A DNA stretch of 64,000 nucleotides from Hydractinia symbiolongicarpus (taxonomy: Eukaryota; Cnidaria; Hydrozoa; Anthoathecata; Hydractiniidae): positions 25,483,001-25,547,000 of the forward strand of contig NC_079885.1 in assembly GCF_029227915.1 (NCBI RefSeq). Direction: 5' to 3'. Position 1 is the stretch's first letter; each line of letters starts with the position of its first letter. A program made the translations under genes and the position numbers. Below, piece after piece: positions 34,901 through 44,921 of this stretch. The notes beneath the pieces were generated by a model. It made no database searches and was not told the origin of the DNA. It was given only the letters and a program-made list of their open reading frames with translations.

Positions 34901-37511
34901 GAGAGTCCTAGAGTATTTAATGCTCATTTTGAGCTACGCAGACCCCATTAGGGGCTGCGCTCTACTAGACAACTCCCAGCAACATTCAACGGCCCAAACT
35001 CTGCTGTACAATCTGACTTAAAACAAAATCATCAAATCTTAAATCGTTAAACAGCTGCCATCATAAACAATTTTTTGAGACATTATTATATTAACCCTAT
35101 TCGGTCGAGGGGGTGATTCTGCCCCCCTAACATTTTTTTTAATAACTCCTCATTGCTTTGTTATATGGCTATAACACTTTCACTGAGTTTCAATATTTAT
35201 CTATTAGATACCTGCATGCTAAATTTTTAGGTCCCATGCCTTTCAGAGGCTTTGATATTGGCCATTACTCGAAACTACCCCCCAAAATCTCTATGAAATC
35301 CTTATAATAGGGAAAATATAATAACTCCTGTTAGGATTATCCTTAGAACTTGAAACTTTCAACACAACTTTGTTTCATCAAGAAGAATCATTTTGCATAA
35401 TTTAGACATGTGACTAATCCGAATTCCCGATTTTATCGGGTTTTACCCGAAAATCGGGAAAAATCGGATTTTCGGGAAATTTATGATCGAACCATGTAAA
35501 AGCCGGAAGATATGTTAAGATGTTAATTAACTTTTATTTAGCTTTCAGAAACTTTAAACAGAATGTAAAAATTCGCTCTAGAACAAAAGCATAAAAATTT
35601 TAAGCAGATTGTGGCATATTTAACAAATTTTAAGCTTCTGGTGACGTCACAGAAAATGTGCTGACGCAAGCAAAAACTTAGATTTGAACAGCCCTATGAA
35701 AAGTTATTGAGGGGGGGGGGGGGGGGGCGGAATCCACCCCCGTCATAGTATGTTCGAAAACCCCCGAACCGAATAGGGTTAAACCCAAATTCATCGCTGA
35801 ACCCAACTTTCAATGGAGCTGCTGTTCCAACATTACACAATTAAAGGAGAACTAACAAAAAATATGTTTTTACGTAATAGAACATTCTTACAAACAACAT
35901 AGAATAAGACAAGTTAAATTCCAATATCTTCGTAGAAAAAATGATTTTCAGCATTTTAACAACATGCGAAAGTAGGTAAACAAACAAACAAAAATATTGT
36001 TTCTGTTTTGTTTTGTTATCACAAAATCACATTGAAGTTTTATTTTCAAGTCTAGCAAATTAAATAAAGCACTTGTTGTCTTTCAAGATGTTTTGATACA
36101 GAAATAACACAAGAAAAATTTCTTAGTAACACGTAATACTTATTTATATTAATTATTTTTATCACTTACTTTTTCGAATGAAAACTCATGCCTAAAACTC
36201 TCAAACTATATTTAAAACGGAAAATATATTTGCGCAAAAAACAGTTTTACAGCGTACATAAAAAACATTTTGTGCAAATAACCATCAAACTATAACTGAC
36301 ATAAGGTTTTGATTGTTGAAGTTCAAATCAGATTAGAAAAACAGAACACAATTGATTTATTTGCCAAATAAATACTTACCCGTCCACCAATCTGACCACT
36401 TCTTGCCATTTGTATAAGCATACTTTCAACCATTTTAGCCTTCTCTGGTTTTACTAGGGCTATACTGTTCACTATAAAATGGCAAAAAACACTGTTTTGT
36501 GAAAGTGTTAAAACAAGGGTGGAAATAAAAAGCCTGAAATAAAATCACATCACAACATCCTAATCTTACACAATACACTAAGGTGAATTGAAAAGTGACA
36601 AAATGTAGCATACATCTAGCTCTTGCACCTTGATCTAGTATCTGGCTCAACATAGAGTTTTTTATTTCAGCCTCCCTAAAAACAAAACACAAAACTTTCT
36701 TAGAGCAAGTGTACAACAGCCATGTAAAACCTGAAAAAAAGGAATCACGGCATCTTATGTACTATGAAATAAATAAAACCATTGTAACCTTTTTTGTAAC
36801 TTTACAGCTATTAGTTTAGTTATAATAGATACCCAGTTTACATATGTTTTTAACAAATTCTTTTACGCAGATGCATTGCAATTTTGGTGCATTGTTTGCG
36901 CATAAAAAAATCGCATCCCCAGCGCTTTAAGGTATGATCTGCTGACAAACCACCATTTCTGAAAATACTTTTTAGCAGTTAAAAAACTACATTGTCTAAT
37001 ATTATTTGCTAATATCTTATGCTTGTAAACAGAGTGTGTATTGACAGCAGTTTCTAAATTGAAATACTGTCCAAAAACTGAGAAGGCTTCTAGAGATGTT
37101 GCATAGGCGCATTGTAAACATCGATAGATTAGAATATTGAGAAATCAGTGAATTTTCCAGAGTTTTTATAAGAAAAAGATAGAATAGTGTCCTCTGGTTG
37201 CTAGACACAAGAAATGGCTTTATTATTATAATAACACACTAAAATGATACAACTCTTAAATTTTCTTGTTTATAATTGATAACCTTACCGCATTCTAGCT
37301 TCTTCTTGTTTTTTTATTTGCTCAGGGTTTTCAGCCTAATTAATAATGCAAAAATATGAAAAATAATATTCCAGTTTGCAACATTGGAAATATTCAATAA
37401 AAAAATATTCAAAAAAAATTGCATTCTAAATTAGAAGAACTTTCCAACCTGTGCCTGCATCTCTGCCATTCGCTGTGCTCTAATAGCTGCTAATTCTGAG
37501 TCATCTGCCAT
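28906..37511 (-). CDS. PDCD5: Programmed cell death protein 5
   Basis: Six exons: 37449-37511, 37289-37335, 36614-36675, 36380-36471, 34161-34232, 28906-28953. Phases 0, 2, 1, 0, 0 are all consistent, giving 127 residues (human 125). The protein starts MADDSELAAIRAQRMAEMQA and continues with the conserved helices REAEIKNSMLSQILDQGARAR, LVKPEKAKMVESMLIQMARSG and INEEGLVGLLENVN. It ends in the basic-then-acidic tail RRRYAMDSDDDED. Family knowledge: PDCD5 is a small helical protein of cytoplasm and nucleus linked to apoptosis and to TIP60 and chaperonin CCT, and the acidic Ser near the end is a CK2 site in mammals. The 5.2-kb last intron holds a hAT remnant and a head-to-head LINE pair; intron 4 holds a piggyBac-type MITE. 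A perfect hairpin lies about 60 bp upstream of the ATG. Confidence 0.95.
29158..29204. repeat. Imperfect inverted repeat
   Basis: ACAGCTGTC pairs with GACAGCTGT, and inside it CACACA pairs with TGTGTG around a CTTTA loop. It lies in the last intron of PDCD5. No function can be assigned. Confidence 0.6.
29640..30216 (+). pseudogene. hAT-family transposase C-terminus, degenerate
   Basis: Translated pieces carry the hAT dimerisation region: FLPEWVTLKTHVLPIIKNN and YLKIWQRVFNSD, then after a frameshift TPFMNAKVEKMFSCMA, a stop, and IKTDYRNRLGRDLLDACLCV and GEEGPSLKEFDSDKVISL. This resembles the ZNF862-like domesticated or mobile hAT proteins common in invertebrate genomes. At least one frameshift (about 29940) and two in-frame stops (about 30033 and 30150) rule out activity. 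LINE copy B is inserted at its right end. Confidence 0.7.
30218..31312 (-). mobile_element. RTE-like LINE copy B, 5'-truncated
   Basis: A fragment beginning within the RT domain (VGVHQGSVLSPLLF, YADDLVLIAE), through the PHD-like finger to the complete 3' end and the (ATC)n tail at about 30218. Its 5' break at 31312 abuts copy B' head to head with an 8-bp spacer. The finger region has a small deletion (SSIG joined to a shifted frame near 30950). Confidence 0.88.
31320..32181 (+). mobile_element. RTE-like LINE copy B', 5'-truncated, inverted to copy B
   Basis: It begins in the segment before the PHD-like finger (CDLVVGKWPCGVC) and runs to a complete 3' end with a (GATGAT)n tail near 32160-32181. 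The frame from 31528 (209 residues) is intact to GRPRKTWQEVIRTDL and the conserved end. Its sequence is the near reverse complement of 30218-31100. Confidence 0.88.
34600..34735 (+). repeat. Dispersed repeat, second copy at 47640-47830
   Basis: Blocks TTCAGGAAGA, TAGCATGCCTTA and GATGCTATCACATGCCTCT recur in the same order, in reverse orientation, within a TSNAXIP1 intron. No terminal structure was recognised, so the class is unknown. Confidence 0.5.
34768..34818. repeat. (GATA/GGTA)n microsatellite
   Basis: Tetranucleotide runs of TAGA and TAGG lie in intron 4 of PDCD5. Confidence 0.9.
35095..35778. mobile_element. piggyBac-type MITE
   Basis: A 684-bp element between two TTAA sites (35091-35094 and 35779-35782). 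Both ends start CCCTATTCGGT. A second, internal repeat (GGGGGTG, ATTC, GCCCCC) follows after 3 bp on the left but about 26 bp on the right. This mimics the asymmetric terminal/spacer/internal layout of piggyBac ends (3 bp and 31 bp). The inside is non-coding, with a CGGG/CCCG palindromic patch near 35430-35470 and a G run near 35711-35727. It lies in PDCD5 intron 4. Confidence 0.82.
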
Positions 37512-37572
37512 TTTATTTATTTTCTGTATATGATTATAAAAAGAACGTTGAGGTCAGATGTGCTTAGATCTA

Positions 37573-37602
37573 ACAACATGTGTCTTTGTAGACACATGTT
37601 GT
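37573..37602. repeat. Perfect 13-bp hairpin upstream of PDCD5
   Basis: ACAACATGTGTCT and its exact reverse complement flank a TTGT loop, 62 bp upstream of the PDCD5 ATG and so in the presumed 5' UTR or promoter. Part of it (GTGTCTTTGTAGACACATGT) repeats at 37615-37634. Confidence 0.7.
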
Positions 37603-37639
37603 AAGATCAGATAAGTGTCTTTGTAGACACATGTCGGTT

Positions 37640-37822
37640 ATTACTGGGTCGTCAGATTTAGCAGTCACACTGGAAAGGCTTCTTTCAGAAATTAAAAGGA
37701 AAAAGATCTTTCATCTTAACGAAATGTTCAAAAGAGACTCCAGGACGAAAATGAGAAATTAAAAAAATCTGTCAAAATATTAGAGTTGATATCAAGTGAG
37801 ATGTTACAAAGCTACAGCAATA
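37640..37822 (+). pseudogene. Coiled-coil coding remnant with frameshift
   Basis: One frame reads SDLAVTLERLLSEIKRKKIF. About 25 bases past its last good residues, another frame continues as QKRLQDENEKLKKSVKILEL to a stop. The two halves look like one charged coiled-coil frame broken near 37725. It has no Met start and no neighbour; it may be a decayed gene or part of an unknown transposon. Confidence 0.3.
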
Positions 37823-38864
37823 CATAAAACAAACATAAGGCCATGTGAAGTTGATTCTTTGTTTATGGTTGTTTGTTGTGATGAGATTAAACTGCACTAT
37901 GCGCTCATTATTTATTATTTTTTGTTTTTGTACAACTCAAATATAGAAATTATAAAAAACATACAGAAAAATTATGTTATAATTTATGTGATTTAAAACA
38001 AAAATAGTAGCTATTGTCACTAAAAAAGTCATAATACACGTGAAAAACAAGATAAATTATTACTGTCGTAAAACCCTACTTCATTTAGATAATTATATGT
38101 TTTAAAATAAGCTAGCTAAATTGTAATGCTACAAGACTTTCACTAAAATGGTCAATAAGGTATAGAATGCGCTTGTGGTAACCCTCCTCTATTATAAATA
38201 TAAAAATATACAATTTTCATGCTGGGAAACATTTTAAATATTGTTAACTAAACAAGTCCATAAAAAGATTTTTGCACATAAATTTAGATATTCTTACAAA
38301 ACTGAACATATAGCATTAAAGGAGCGCAATTTTTTTTATAAATAATTTTTTTTTTTAATTATTTTATGAGGAGAATAACTTGCCGTATAAATTACAAAAC
38401 AGTGCAAGTCTAAATCGCTGTATAACTTTCAAAACACCACAAGAATAATTCCTGCTGCATAATTTCCGTAACAACACAAGAAAAATTCTTGCTGCATAAC
38501 TTTTCAACACAGGTTTTTGAGCATGCAGGTTTTTTTATCTTGATTGCTAGTTATTATAATAATTCAAAACAGAATAACAAATTTTCTTACACATTTTTTT
38601 AGTGAAACAAAATTATTTTTATTTTTACTAGGAACAAAAATTTTTTAATTGTGTGTGATGCTAAAATATGCGGAACTCTCCTCCATTGTAGTGTAGACAT
38701 ATTGTGGTTTAAGAGTTTGCATGCACCATAGAAACAGGCCTAGGTTGAAAACAACGAAGGGAGCTATGGTGCTTTCTTAGTGGGGATATATTTGAGTAAA
38801 TGCCTTTGTTATCAACATAATTAATACTTTTCTGCTGCAACTTCTTATTTTTAATTTTTTGAAA

Positions 38865-39559
38865 TCTATATAATAATACGGCAGTTCTGTCTGTCTGTGA
38901 CTTTTGCAAAGTGGATAAAATTTCTTTGATAAAGTCTATAAAACATCGCCTATAAATTTGTTCTGTAAATTAGCAAACTTTGACGTCAGAGCAATATTGA
39001 CGTCAAAGGAAAGTATATTAAGATTAGTGAAGCCATTGCATTGCACTTTTAAATTTAAGGCTTAATAACTTGGAAACGGGTGGAAATAACTGACGTCATC
39101 TCCTACGTGGGTAACTAGGGACTACCTGGGACCAATTTGGGTAAGTTTTCCAAACCTGGGTTCCCGAATCCGTTTCGGAATGGACGGGTTAATGACGTCA
39201 TCAAAAAACTTTTAAACCCTAATATCTCTGCATCCGTTTGTCAAAAGTACACGATCCTATACATTTTCTTAATCGGCGTTTCAAGATCTAAACGATGAAG
39301 GCAATATGTGTAGAAATTTCTAAAAAATTTTTTTGGGGTTTCGACAGGCCATTCCTGACGTCAGCAAAATTTTTAAACCCTTATATCTCAATAACCGCTC
39401 ATTAAAACCACACGAACATATACATTTTCTTGATCAAAGCTCTACACAATAGAGGAAACGTGAAAACAAAGTTCTAATTTTTTTTTGTGGATGGGTTGCT
39501 GACGTCATCAAAATTTTTATTCTGCCTCAGTGGATTTCTCCACGGGCCCTATCAACTAG
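38865..39559 (+). mobile_element. Helitron-like element copy 2, complete
   Basis: A 695-bp element starting TCTATATAATAATACGG (preceded by A) and ending CAACTAG (followed by T). Just before the end is a hairpin, GTGGA-TTTC-TCCAC, as expected of a Helitron 3' terminus. The inside has repeated TGACGTCA words and no open frame. It is the reference copy for those at 23002 and about 45500. Confidence 0.7.
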
Positions 39560-39589
39560 TTTTGTACTAATGAATCAAAATGAACCATT

Positions 39590-39910
39590 AATTTTGCTGG
39601 TAATGCAAATGCATTGCCGGCAACATCAACAGCCCACACCAGTGTGCCATTTCCCCACAATTTCCCTCACATGGCTTGGGTTAACCTGGGCTATGTTAAA
39701 TTGCCACCAAGGGAAATTGAACCCCGGTCTCTCGCGCCAAAGTGTGAGAGTTATAACTACAGTGTGCTATCTCCTCCATTTCCCTCACATTGCTTGGGTT
39801 AACCTGAGGCCATATAGTATCATTCACTTGCATACATTGAATCGTCACCCAAAAAAGGGAATCGAACACCAGCTACAGTAGTGCCACAAGACAGACTACT
39901 TCAAAAGGAA
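39590..39910 (-). mobile_element. Pair of tRNA-derived SINE units
   Basis: On the minus strand two pol III B-box-like words, GGTTCAATTTCCC (about 39720) and GTTCGATTCCC (about 39865), follow tRNA-like heads. Each unit is followed by the same body (ATTTCCCTCACAT on the plus strand at 39660 and 39778, offset 118 bp). This looks like two related SINE copies in tandem. Confidence 0.5.
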
Positions 39911-40789
39911 CGGCTCTCATGCTCAATTTCAAAATCCTAGCTAGCTAATTCTCCCTTAAACGTGTGTGGAAGATGTGGTTGTTTGGTGCATTTATTTAGG
40001 TCAGATATGGAAAGTGACGGAAAAAAGGAAGAATTTCGAACGATAAAATTAGGACTCAATCTAGCTACCTCCAAGGTCAAGTAAAACAAACGAACTGCAT
40101 TACTGACTACACAGAATTGACTGTGCATTAATCCAGGGAAGCAGGAGAAAAGAGACCCTTCCTCTGCATATTAATGTCCTGGCATGCATCTCTCAGTCTG
40201 CCTGGGTGCTACATGAAGTTATAGCTCTCTGTGTCTTGTAGACGTTAATCCGAAAGAAGAATCCGAAAACTTAAAAACAATTCGGATTCAATCCCGCCCT
40301 GGTGAATCAAACAAATATGGCTGCACGTGGTGTTTTGAGAAATCAAGCAACATATAGGCTTAACACATCGAATATCAGCCTGTTTTAGGCTTGCCTTGTC
40401 AATCTCTGTTTTTGAATGACAATATATACTTATGTTTTTGTATCTTTATTTCACATAGACAACTTTCAGTACGGCGTAATGTTTTGGTTTGCGTCGTGTG
40501 TGAGAAACGATGCCATGATGGATGGGCATTTAATTTTGAAACTAAAACGAATTATTAAAAAAACAAATTCAGAGTACTAAGTTTGGAAATCAAAATTGCA
40601 TAATTATCTAAACTTCTAAGCAAAAAATATTATTATCGATATTTTTAAAAAAAGATTCATAGACAATTTTTTAAGCTCTTTTGTGAAACTAACTTGGTTT
40701 TCACGAAAGATAAGCACTAAATGAAATTTATAGATTTTTCAAAAAGATGCAAAAGGCACTAAAATTAATTTTTTGAATCACAGATCTCT

Positions 40790-40955
40790 TTTTGGGACAA
40801 GTTTTGCCAATTTCCACCAATTTCTTCTTGACTGCATTTCTTTTTGTCACAAGTTTTGCCTATTTCAACAAAGCTCTATTTTTGACTGCATTTTTTTTCG
40901 GGACAAGTTTTGCCCATTTCAGCAAAGCTCTCTGCATTTGACTGCATTTCTGTGA
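40790..40955. repeat. About 55-60-bp tandem repeat, three units
   Basis: The words GGGACAAGTTTTGCC, ATTTC and TTGACTGCATTT recur three times with small changes. The array is non-coding and lies upstream of the mariner-type MITE. Confidence 0.8.
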
Positions 40956-41998
40956 TTACAGTAGATTAGAGGGTGGTCTGTTATTATTTTTTTATACCAG
41001 AATGCATTCATATGAACCTTGTTCTGGATGCAACTTGTTTTTATTTAAAAATGCTTCACACAACATTGCAATATGATGTGCTTGTTTTGTTTACAAAAAT
41101 GATCCAAAAACATTTTATGGAAAATCAAATGCACTTGATTTCTTTATGTTTATAACATGTATATGTGACATATTTTGCTGCTTTGAGTTGTTCACAGACT
41201 GGCATGTCCTTAATTAGATCAAGAGTATATAACTGTATGTTACAAAAACTGATAAGCTTGTCTTATCTTACATCAAATCTAATGTTCAGTCTAAGTTTCA
41301 GTTTATGAATGAACAAGAAAACTCCCCTCACCCTCTTATGGTTAGCCCAAAGTTATGAGGTTGTTAAAAACGATTCTTTTCCTGTTATTGTGCATGTTTA
41401 CCTGGAAATTTCTGCTTACTTAGTAATTTTGATAATAAGTCAAAATCATTTTTGTATGCGTTAAGGTTCATATCTTTAAGAAATAGTAAAGAAAACATGA
41501 TACATAAAACATAATGTAAATAATGCAGCTGTTTGGACAACTAAAAAAGGGTTACTATGGCCTTAACATTTAAAATGATTCCTGTATTAAAAATAATATT
41601 TTTACATGTTGTAAAGAGTAAAAAGTTGTTTATCAAGTCCTTTGAAATTTTTTTAAAATCCTTTTTCATTCTGAAGTTATTTAAAATTTTAAGTATTCAA
41701 AATCCAGGATCTGACTAAACGGAAACAGATATTAGATTATTTATGAACATCCTTAGCTGTTGCAATTCAAAGCATCAAAAAATACTAACAACAAATTACA
41801 GTTTATCTTTTACTAAAGATCGTGATTTTAAAAATGCTGACGATATATTTCTACCTGTAATTAAAGATGAGACCATTCTTAAACTACAAAACTTTACACA
41901 TGCCAACATCAAGAGCATAAGTCCACACTGTTTAAAATTTTATGTAAGGTCGCAAGATATTTTGAATGTTATTTTATTCTTATTACAGTATCTTATTA

Positions 41999-42911
41999 CA
42001 GTACTGGAATCAGGACACCTAAAATTGTGAGCACGTATCATGCGCAACACGAACGATCCGCAATCCTATCAGGACCATCACGATAGAAAAAATGTTACTG
42101 AAGAGCTTCGCGATAGTCGCGATGTATAAAAAAGTAACGATGCTATCGCGATTGTCACTATTAATCGTGATTGTCACGATGAATCGTGAATAACATTAAA
42201 AATATTAAACAAAAGATGTGTATAGCTAATCTTGTGTTTTTGTTTTTTTATATTTAAAAATTCTTTTGCATCTAGTATTTTTATTAGAAATAAGGTGACT
42301 CCAACTTAATTACTTGTTCTACGGGCGAAGTAGATAGTAGTTTGTCGGTCGGCGAAATAAAAATAATTTTATCGAGAATGTATAAATGGTCGGAACAACA
42401 AAAAAATAAAAAAACAGCAACGGAGGAGGGTGTTACGACAAGCATATTTTTTTTATGTATGTTTGCTTGTATTAGCGAATGTTAAATTACGAATGTCCGA
42501 TTTAATAAAAGTTCATGGAAAAATAAGAATGTATGGTCGGAACAACAGCAAAATAATAATAATAAAAAATAACAACGGAGGAGGGTGTTATGACAACCGT
42601 TTTCTATGTATATTCGCTTAACCCACGCAGTTTATATTTTTAGTTGCGAACGAAAAATAATAATAATTCACTAAAATAATGTAACTAGTACTCAAGGTGA
42701 AAAGATAAAAATACTTGATATTAATTATTTTTCCTAAATGATATCGACTAAGAAATTTAAGATTTTTAGCAAGCAGCGTAATTTTAAACATATATTAATC
42801 ATAACGAAGGAGGGTGTTACAACATTCATAATCTTTTTTTTCACGAGATGGGATAAAATAATCGCGCATGATCCACGATCCACAATGTTAGGTGTCCTGA
42901 TTCCAGTACTG
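41999..42911. mobile_element. Tc1/mariner-type MITE with internal triplication
   Basis: A 913-bp element flanked by TA (41997-41998 and 42912-42913). Its ends are CAGTACTGGAATCAGGACAC and the reverse complement, and the inverted repeats continue imperfectly for about 50 bp. Starting CAGT and duplicating TA are hallmarks of the Tc1/mariner superfamily. Inside, the block ending CGGAGGAGGGTGTTA recurs near 42420, 42573 and 42805, so the core grew by tandem duplication. There is no transposase. Confidence 0.8.
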
Positions 42912-43128
42912 TACATTATCAATGATGATGTCATATGGTCAGCTGGAAATCAAAAAAATTAAAATCAAACAAAAAAAATTTAAATTCTAAAAAATTGGAA
43001 TAACAACTTTTTATCCTTTAAACAAAAATGTAATTTTTAATGCAGGAATCCCTTTAACCTCAGGACATAATTCTTTCTATGGCGAATATTGAAGTTATAC
43101 ATGTATGATAATATATTTTAGTGACAAT

Positions 43129-43674
43129 ATGTGGTATTATTTTATTGCTCATGTTGTCTACCATTTTACAAGATGGTTTCCGAAAGACCAACGATTTGGA
43201 GTACGAATGTTTTCAATCTTCATATCAGGATTATTTCTTATTCCACAATTTATCGTTTTGGTTAAGCCATCAAGTGATAGGTATTGTGATCAGCCATTAT
43301 TAAATCTACTAATAGCTTCTCTTGGTATGACGTTAGCGATGATTGCTTTTTCGTTTTTGTTTACCATGATGGAGCCTGTACCATGGAAATTAAGAATTGG
43401 TTTTCATTTTTTTGGATTTTTCTCTCTTCTTGTTGGTTTAATTCAATTTGGCATCACTTTGGATTCACACGAGTGCGACGTAACTACACCATCATTGTAC
43501 GTGTTGTCGTTGTCGTTTGGCATTCTGGCGTTTGTTACTGCTTTATTTATTTGCATGATAGCTCCATTCTGGTTTGTCAATTACTTTTGGCCAGGAACTG
43601 TTCTGAATCGAAAAGAACGAAGAGGAGTGTGTTACGAGCCAGTTAAGTGCTGCTCCTGTATATGGCACGTTTGA
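43129..43674 (+). CDS. Four-pass membrane protein, unnamed
   Basis: A 181-residue frame from the ATG at 43129, which lies 7 bases after a TATATTTTAG acceptor. The frame also opens 8 codons earlier, across that acceptor, so the 43105 start is unlikely. Four hydrophobic segments are visible: MFSIFISGLFLIPQFIVLV, then LLIASLGMTLAMIAFSFLF, FFGFFSLLVGLIQFGI and LSLSFGILAFVTALFICM. Two luminal-type loops carry 'CDQP' and 'ECDVT', and the tail is Cys-rich (CYEPVKCCSCIW). The organisation recalls the TMEM272-like family, but I am not sure. Function unknown. The acceptor before the ATG suggests a 5' UTR exon or spliced-leader addition. A poly(A) signal AATAAA lies at about 43793. Confidence 0.7.
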   Translation: MWYYFIAHVVYHFTRWFPKDQRFGVRMFSIFISGLFLIPQFIVLVKPSSDRYCDQPLLNLLIASLGMTLAMIAFSFLFTMMEPVPWKLRIGFHFFGFFSLLVGLIQFGITLDSHECDVTTPSLYVLSLSFGILAFVTALFICMIAPFWFVNYFWPGTVLNRKERRGVCYEPVKCCSCIWHV

Positions 43675-44921
43675 TAAGGCTTTGAATAATGCAAGGAAAA
43701 ACTGTAAATACAAGATGGTGTTATGATTTTACTCTTCTTAATGTGTATATCAAAGAGTTTAAAACTCCCTTACCAACATAATTAGTTCCTTTAATAAATA
43801 ATAGTACAAAGTTGGTTATAGCTTGATGCAAAGATTATTTATAAATGTTTTGTTAATATTAATCTTTCAATTTTTAGTAATTGTTGAAGAACCATAAAAC
43901 GTTAGTTCTTCCACAATTATTAAACTGTTTATTAAAACGTAAAGGCAGTACGTATATAGAGTCCTGATGTGCACCAGAGTGTTAAAATGGTGTTGTTAAG
44001 ATATAATTCCATATTACTTTACTATTCACATTTACTATGTGTATTTTTCAACAAGGTTTTTCGTGATTTCAAACAACAACAAGTTCTCCTTTGAAACAAT
44101 ATATAATAATTTTTGATCAATACAAAGTAACTTTTTTTTTCAAATTTTTCCAAATTGCCTTATATTTGTTTCTTTTTGTCAGAGATTTTTCTTAAGGAAA
44201 ATAATTTGTTTATATATTGTGATTCTTTTCAGGAGTGGAGAATATAGCTTTGTAAATTCTATTCATATATAATAATATATAATTAAAACATGATTTCTGT
44301 CATAAAACTATTTTATATCCTGTAACATTTGTGATTTTGTATTGTTGTGTATAGATATAACATTGGACTAATATATGATGTATATATTAACTTGATGAAA
44401 AATAATAAGGACATATATATAAGGACATATTTTTCCGATTTAATGGCATATTTATATCTGCGAAAGCTAAGAACCAATACTCCTTGACTTTAAATAAGTT
44501 TCCACTGGTTGCCACTGGTTCAAGAGTTAGCATTGCATACATAGTCTAAGTTATGGTGTACACCAGCACTTAAAACATGAAATAAAAGTTTTTAAATATA
44601 GTGTCATTTCATATTCCAGAACAAATTTCTTGTAATTGTTTATTTCTTTGAAATAAAGGTCAGTTAAACAATCTGAAGAAAAGATTATGTACATTGGTTG
44701 AAGTTATAGGCTATCCACTAGTAAATTAGAACTTGACGCTCGGACTATGATTGTGCATATATATCTATTATAGACATTTTACATTTTACATTCTCTTTTA
44801 CTATCCAACAAGTAGAATTTTATGTAACAAGGCAGTACATTTTGTTGTTGTATCAAGTATTTGATTACATAAGTTTACTGTGACTAGAACACTGACAAAT
44901 CAAGATGTGACCACCAAAAAG

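Noticed and set aside
41743-42030. 95-codon plus-strand frame
   Set aside because: It runs across the end of the mariner-type MITE and has no domain.
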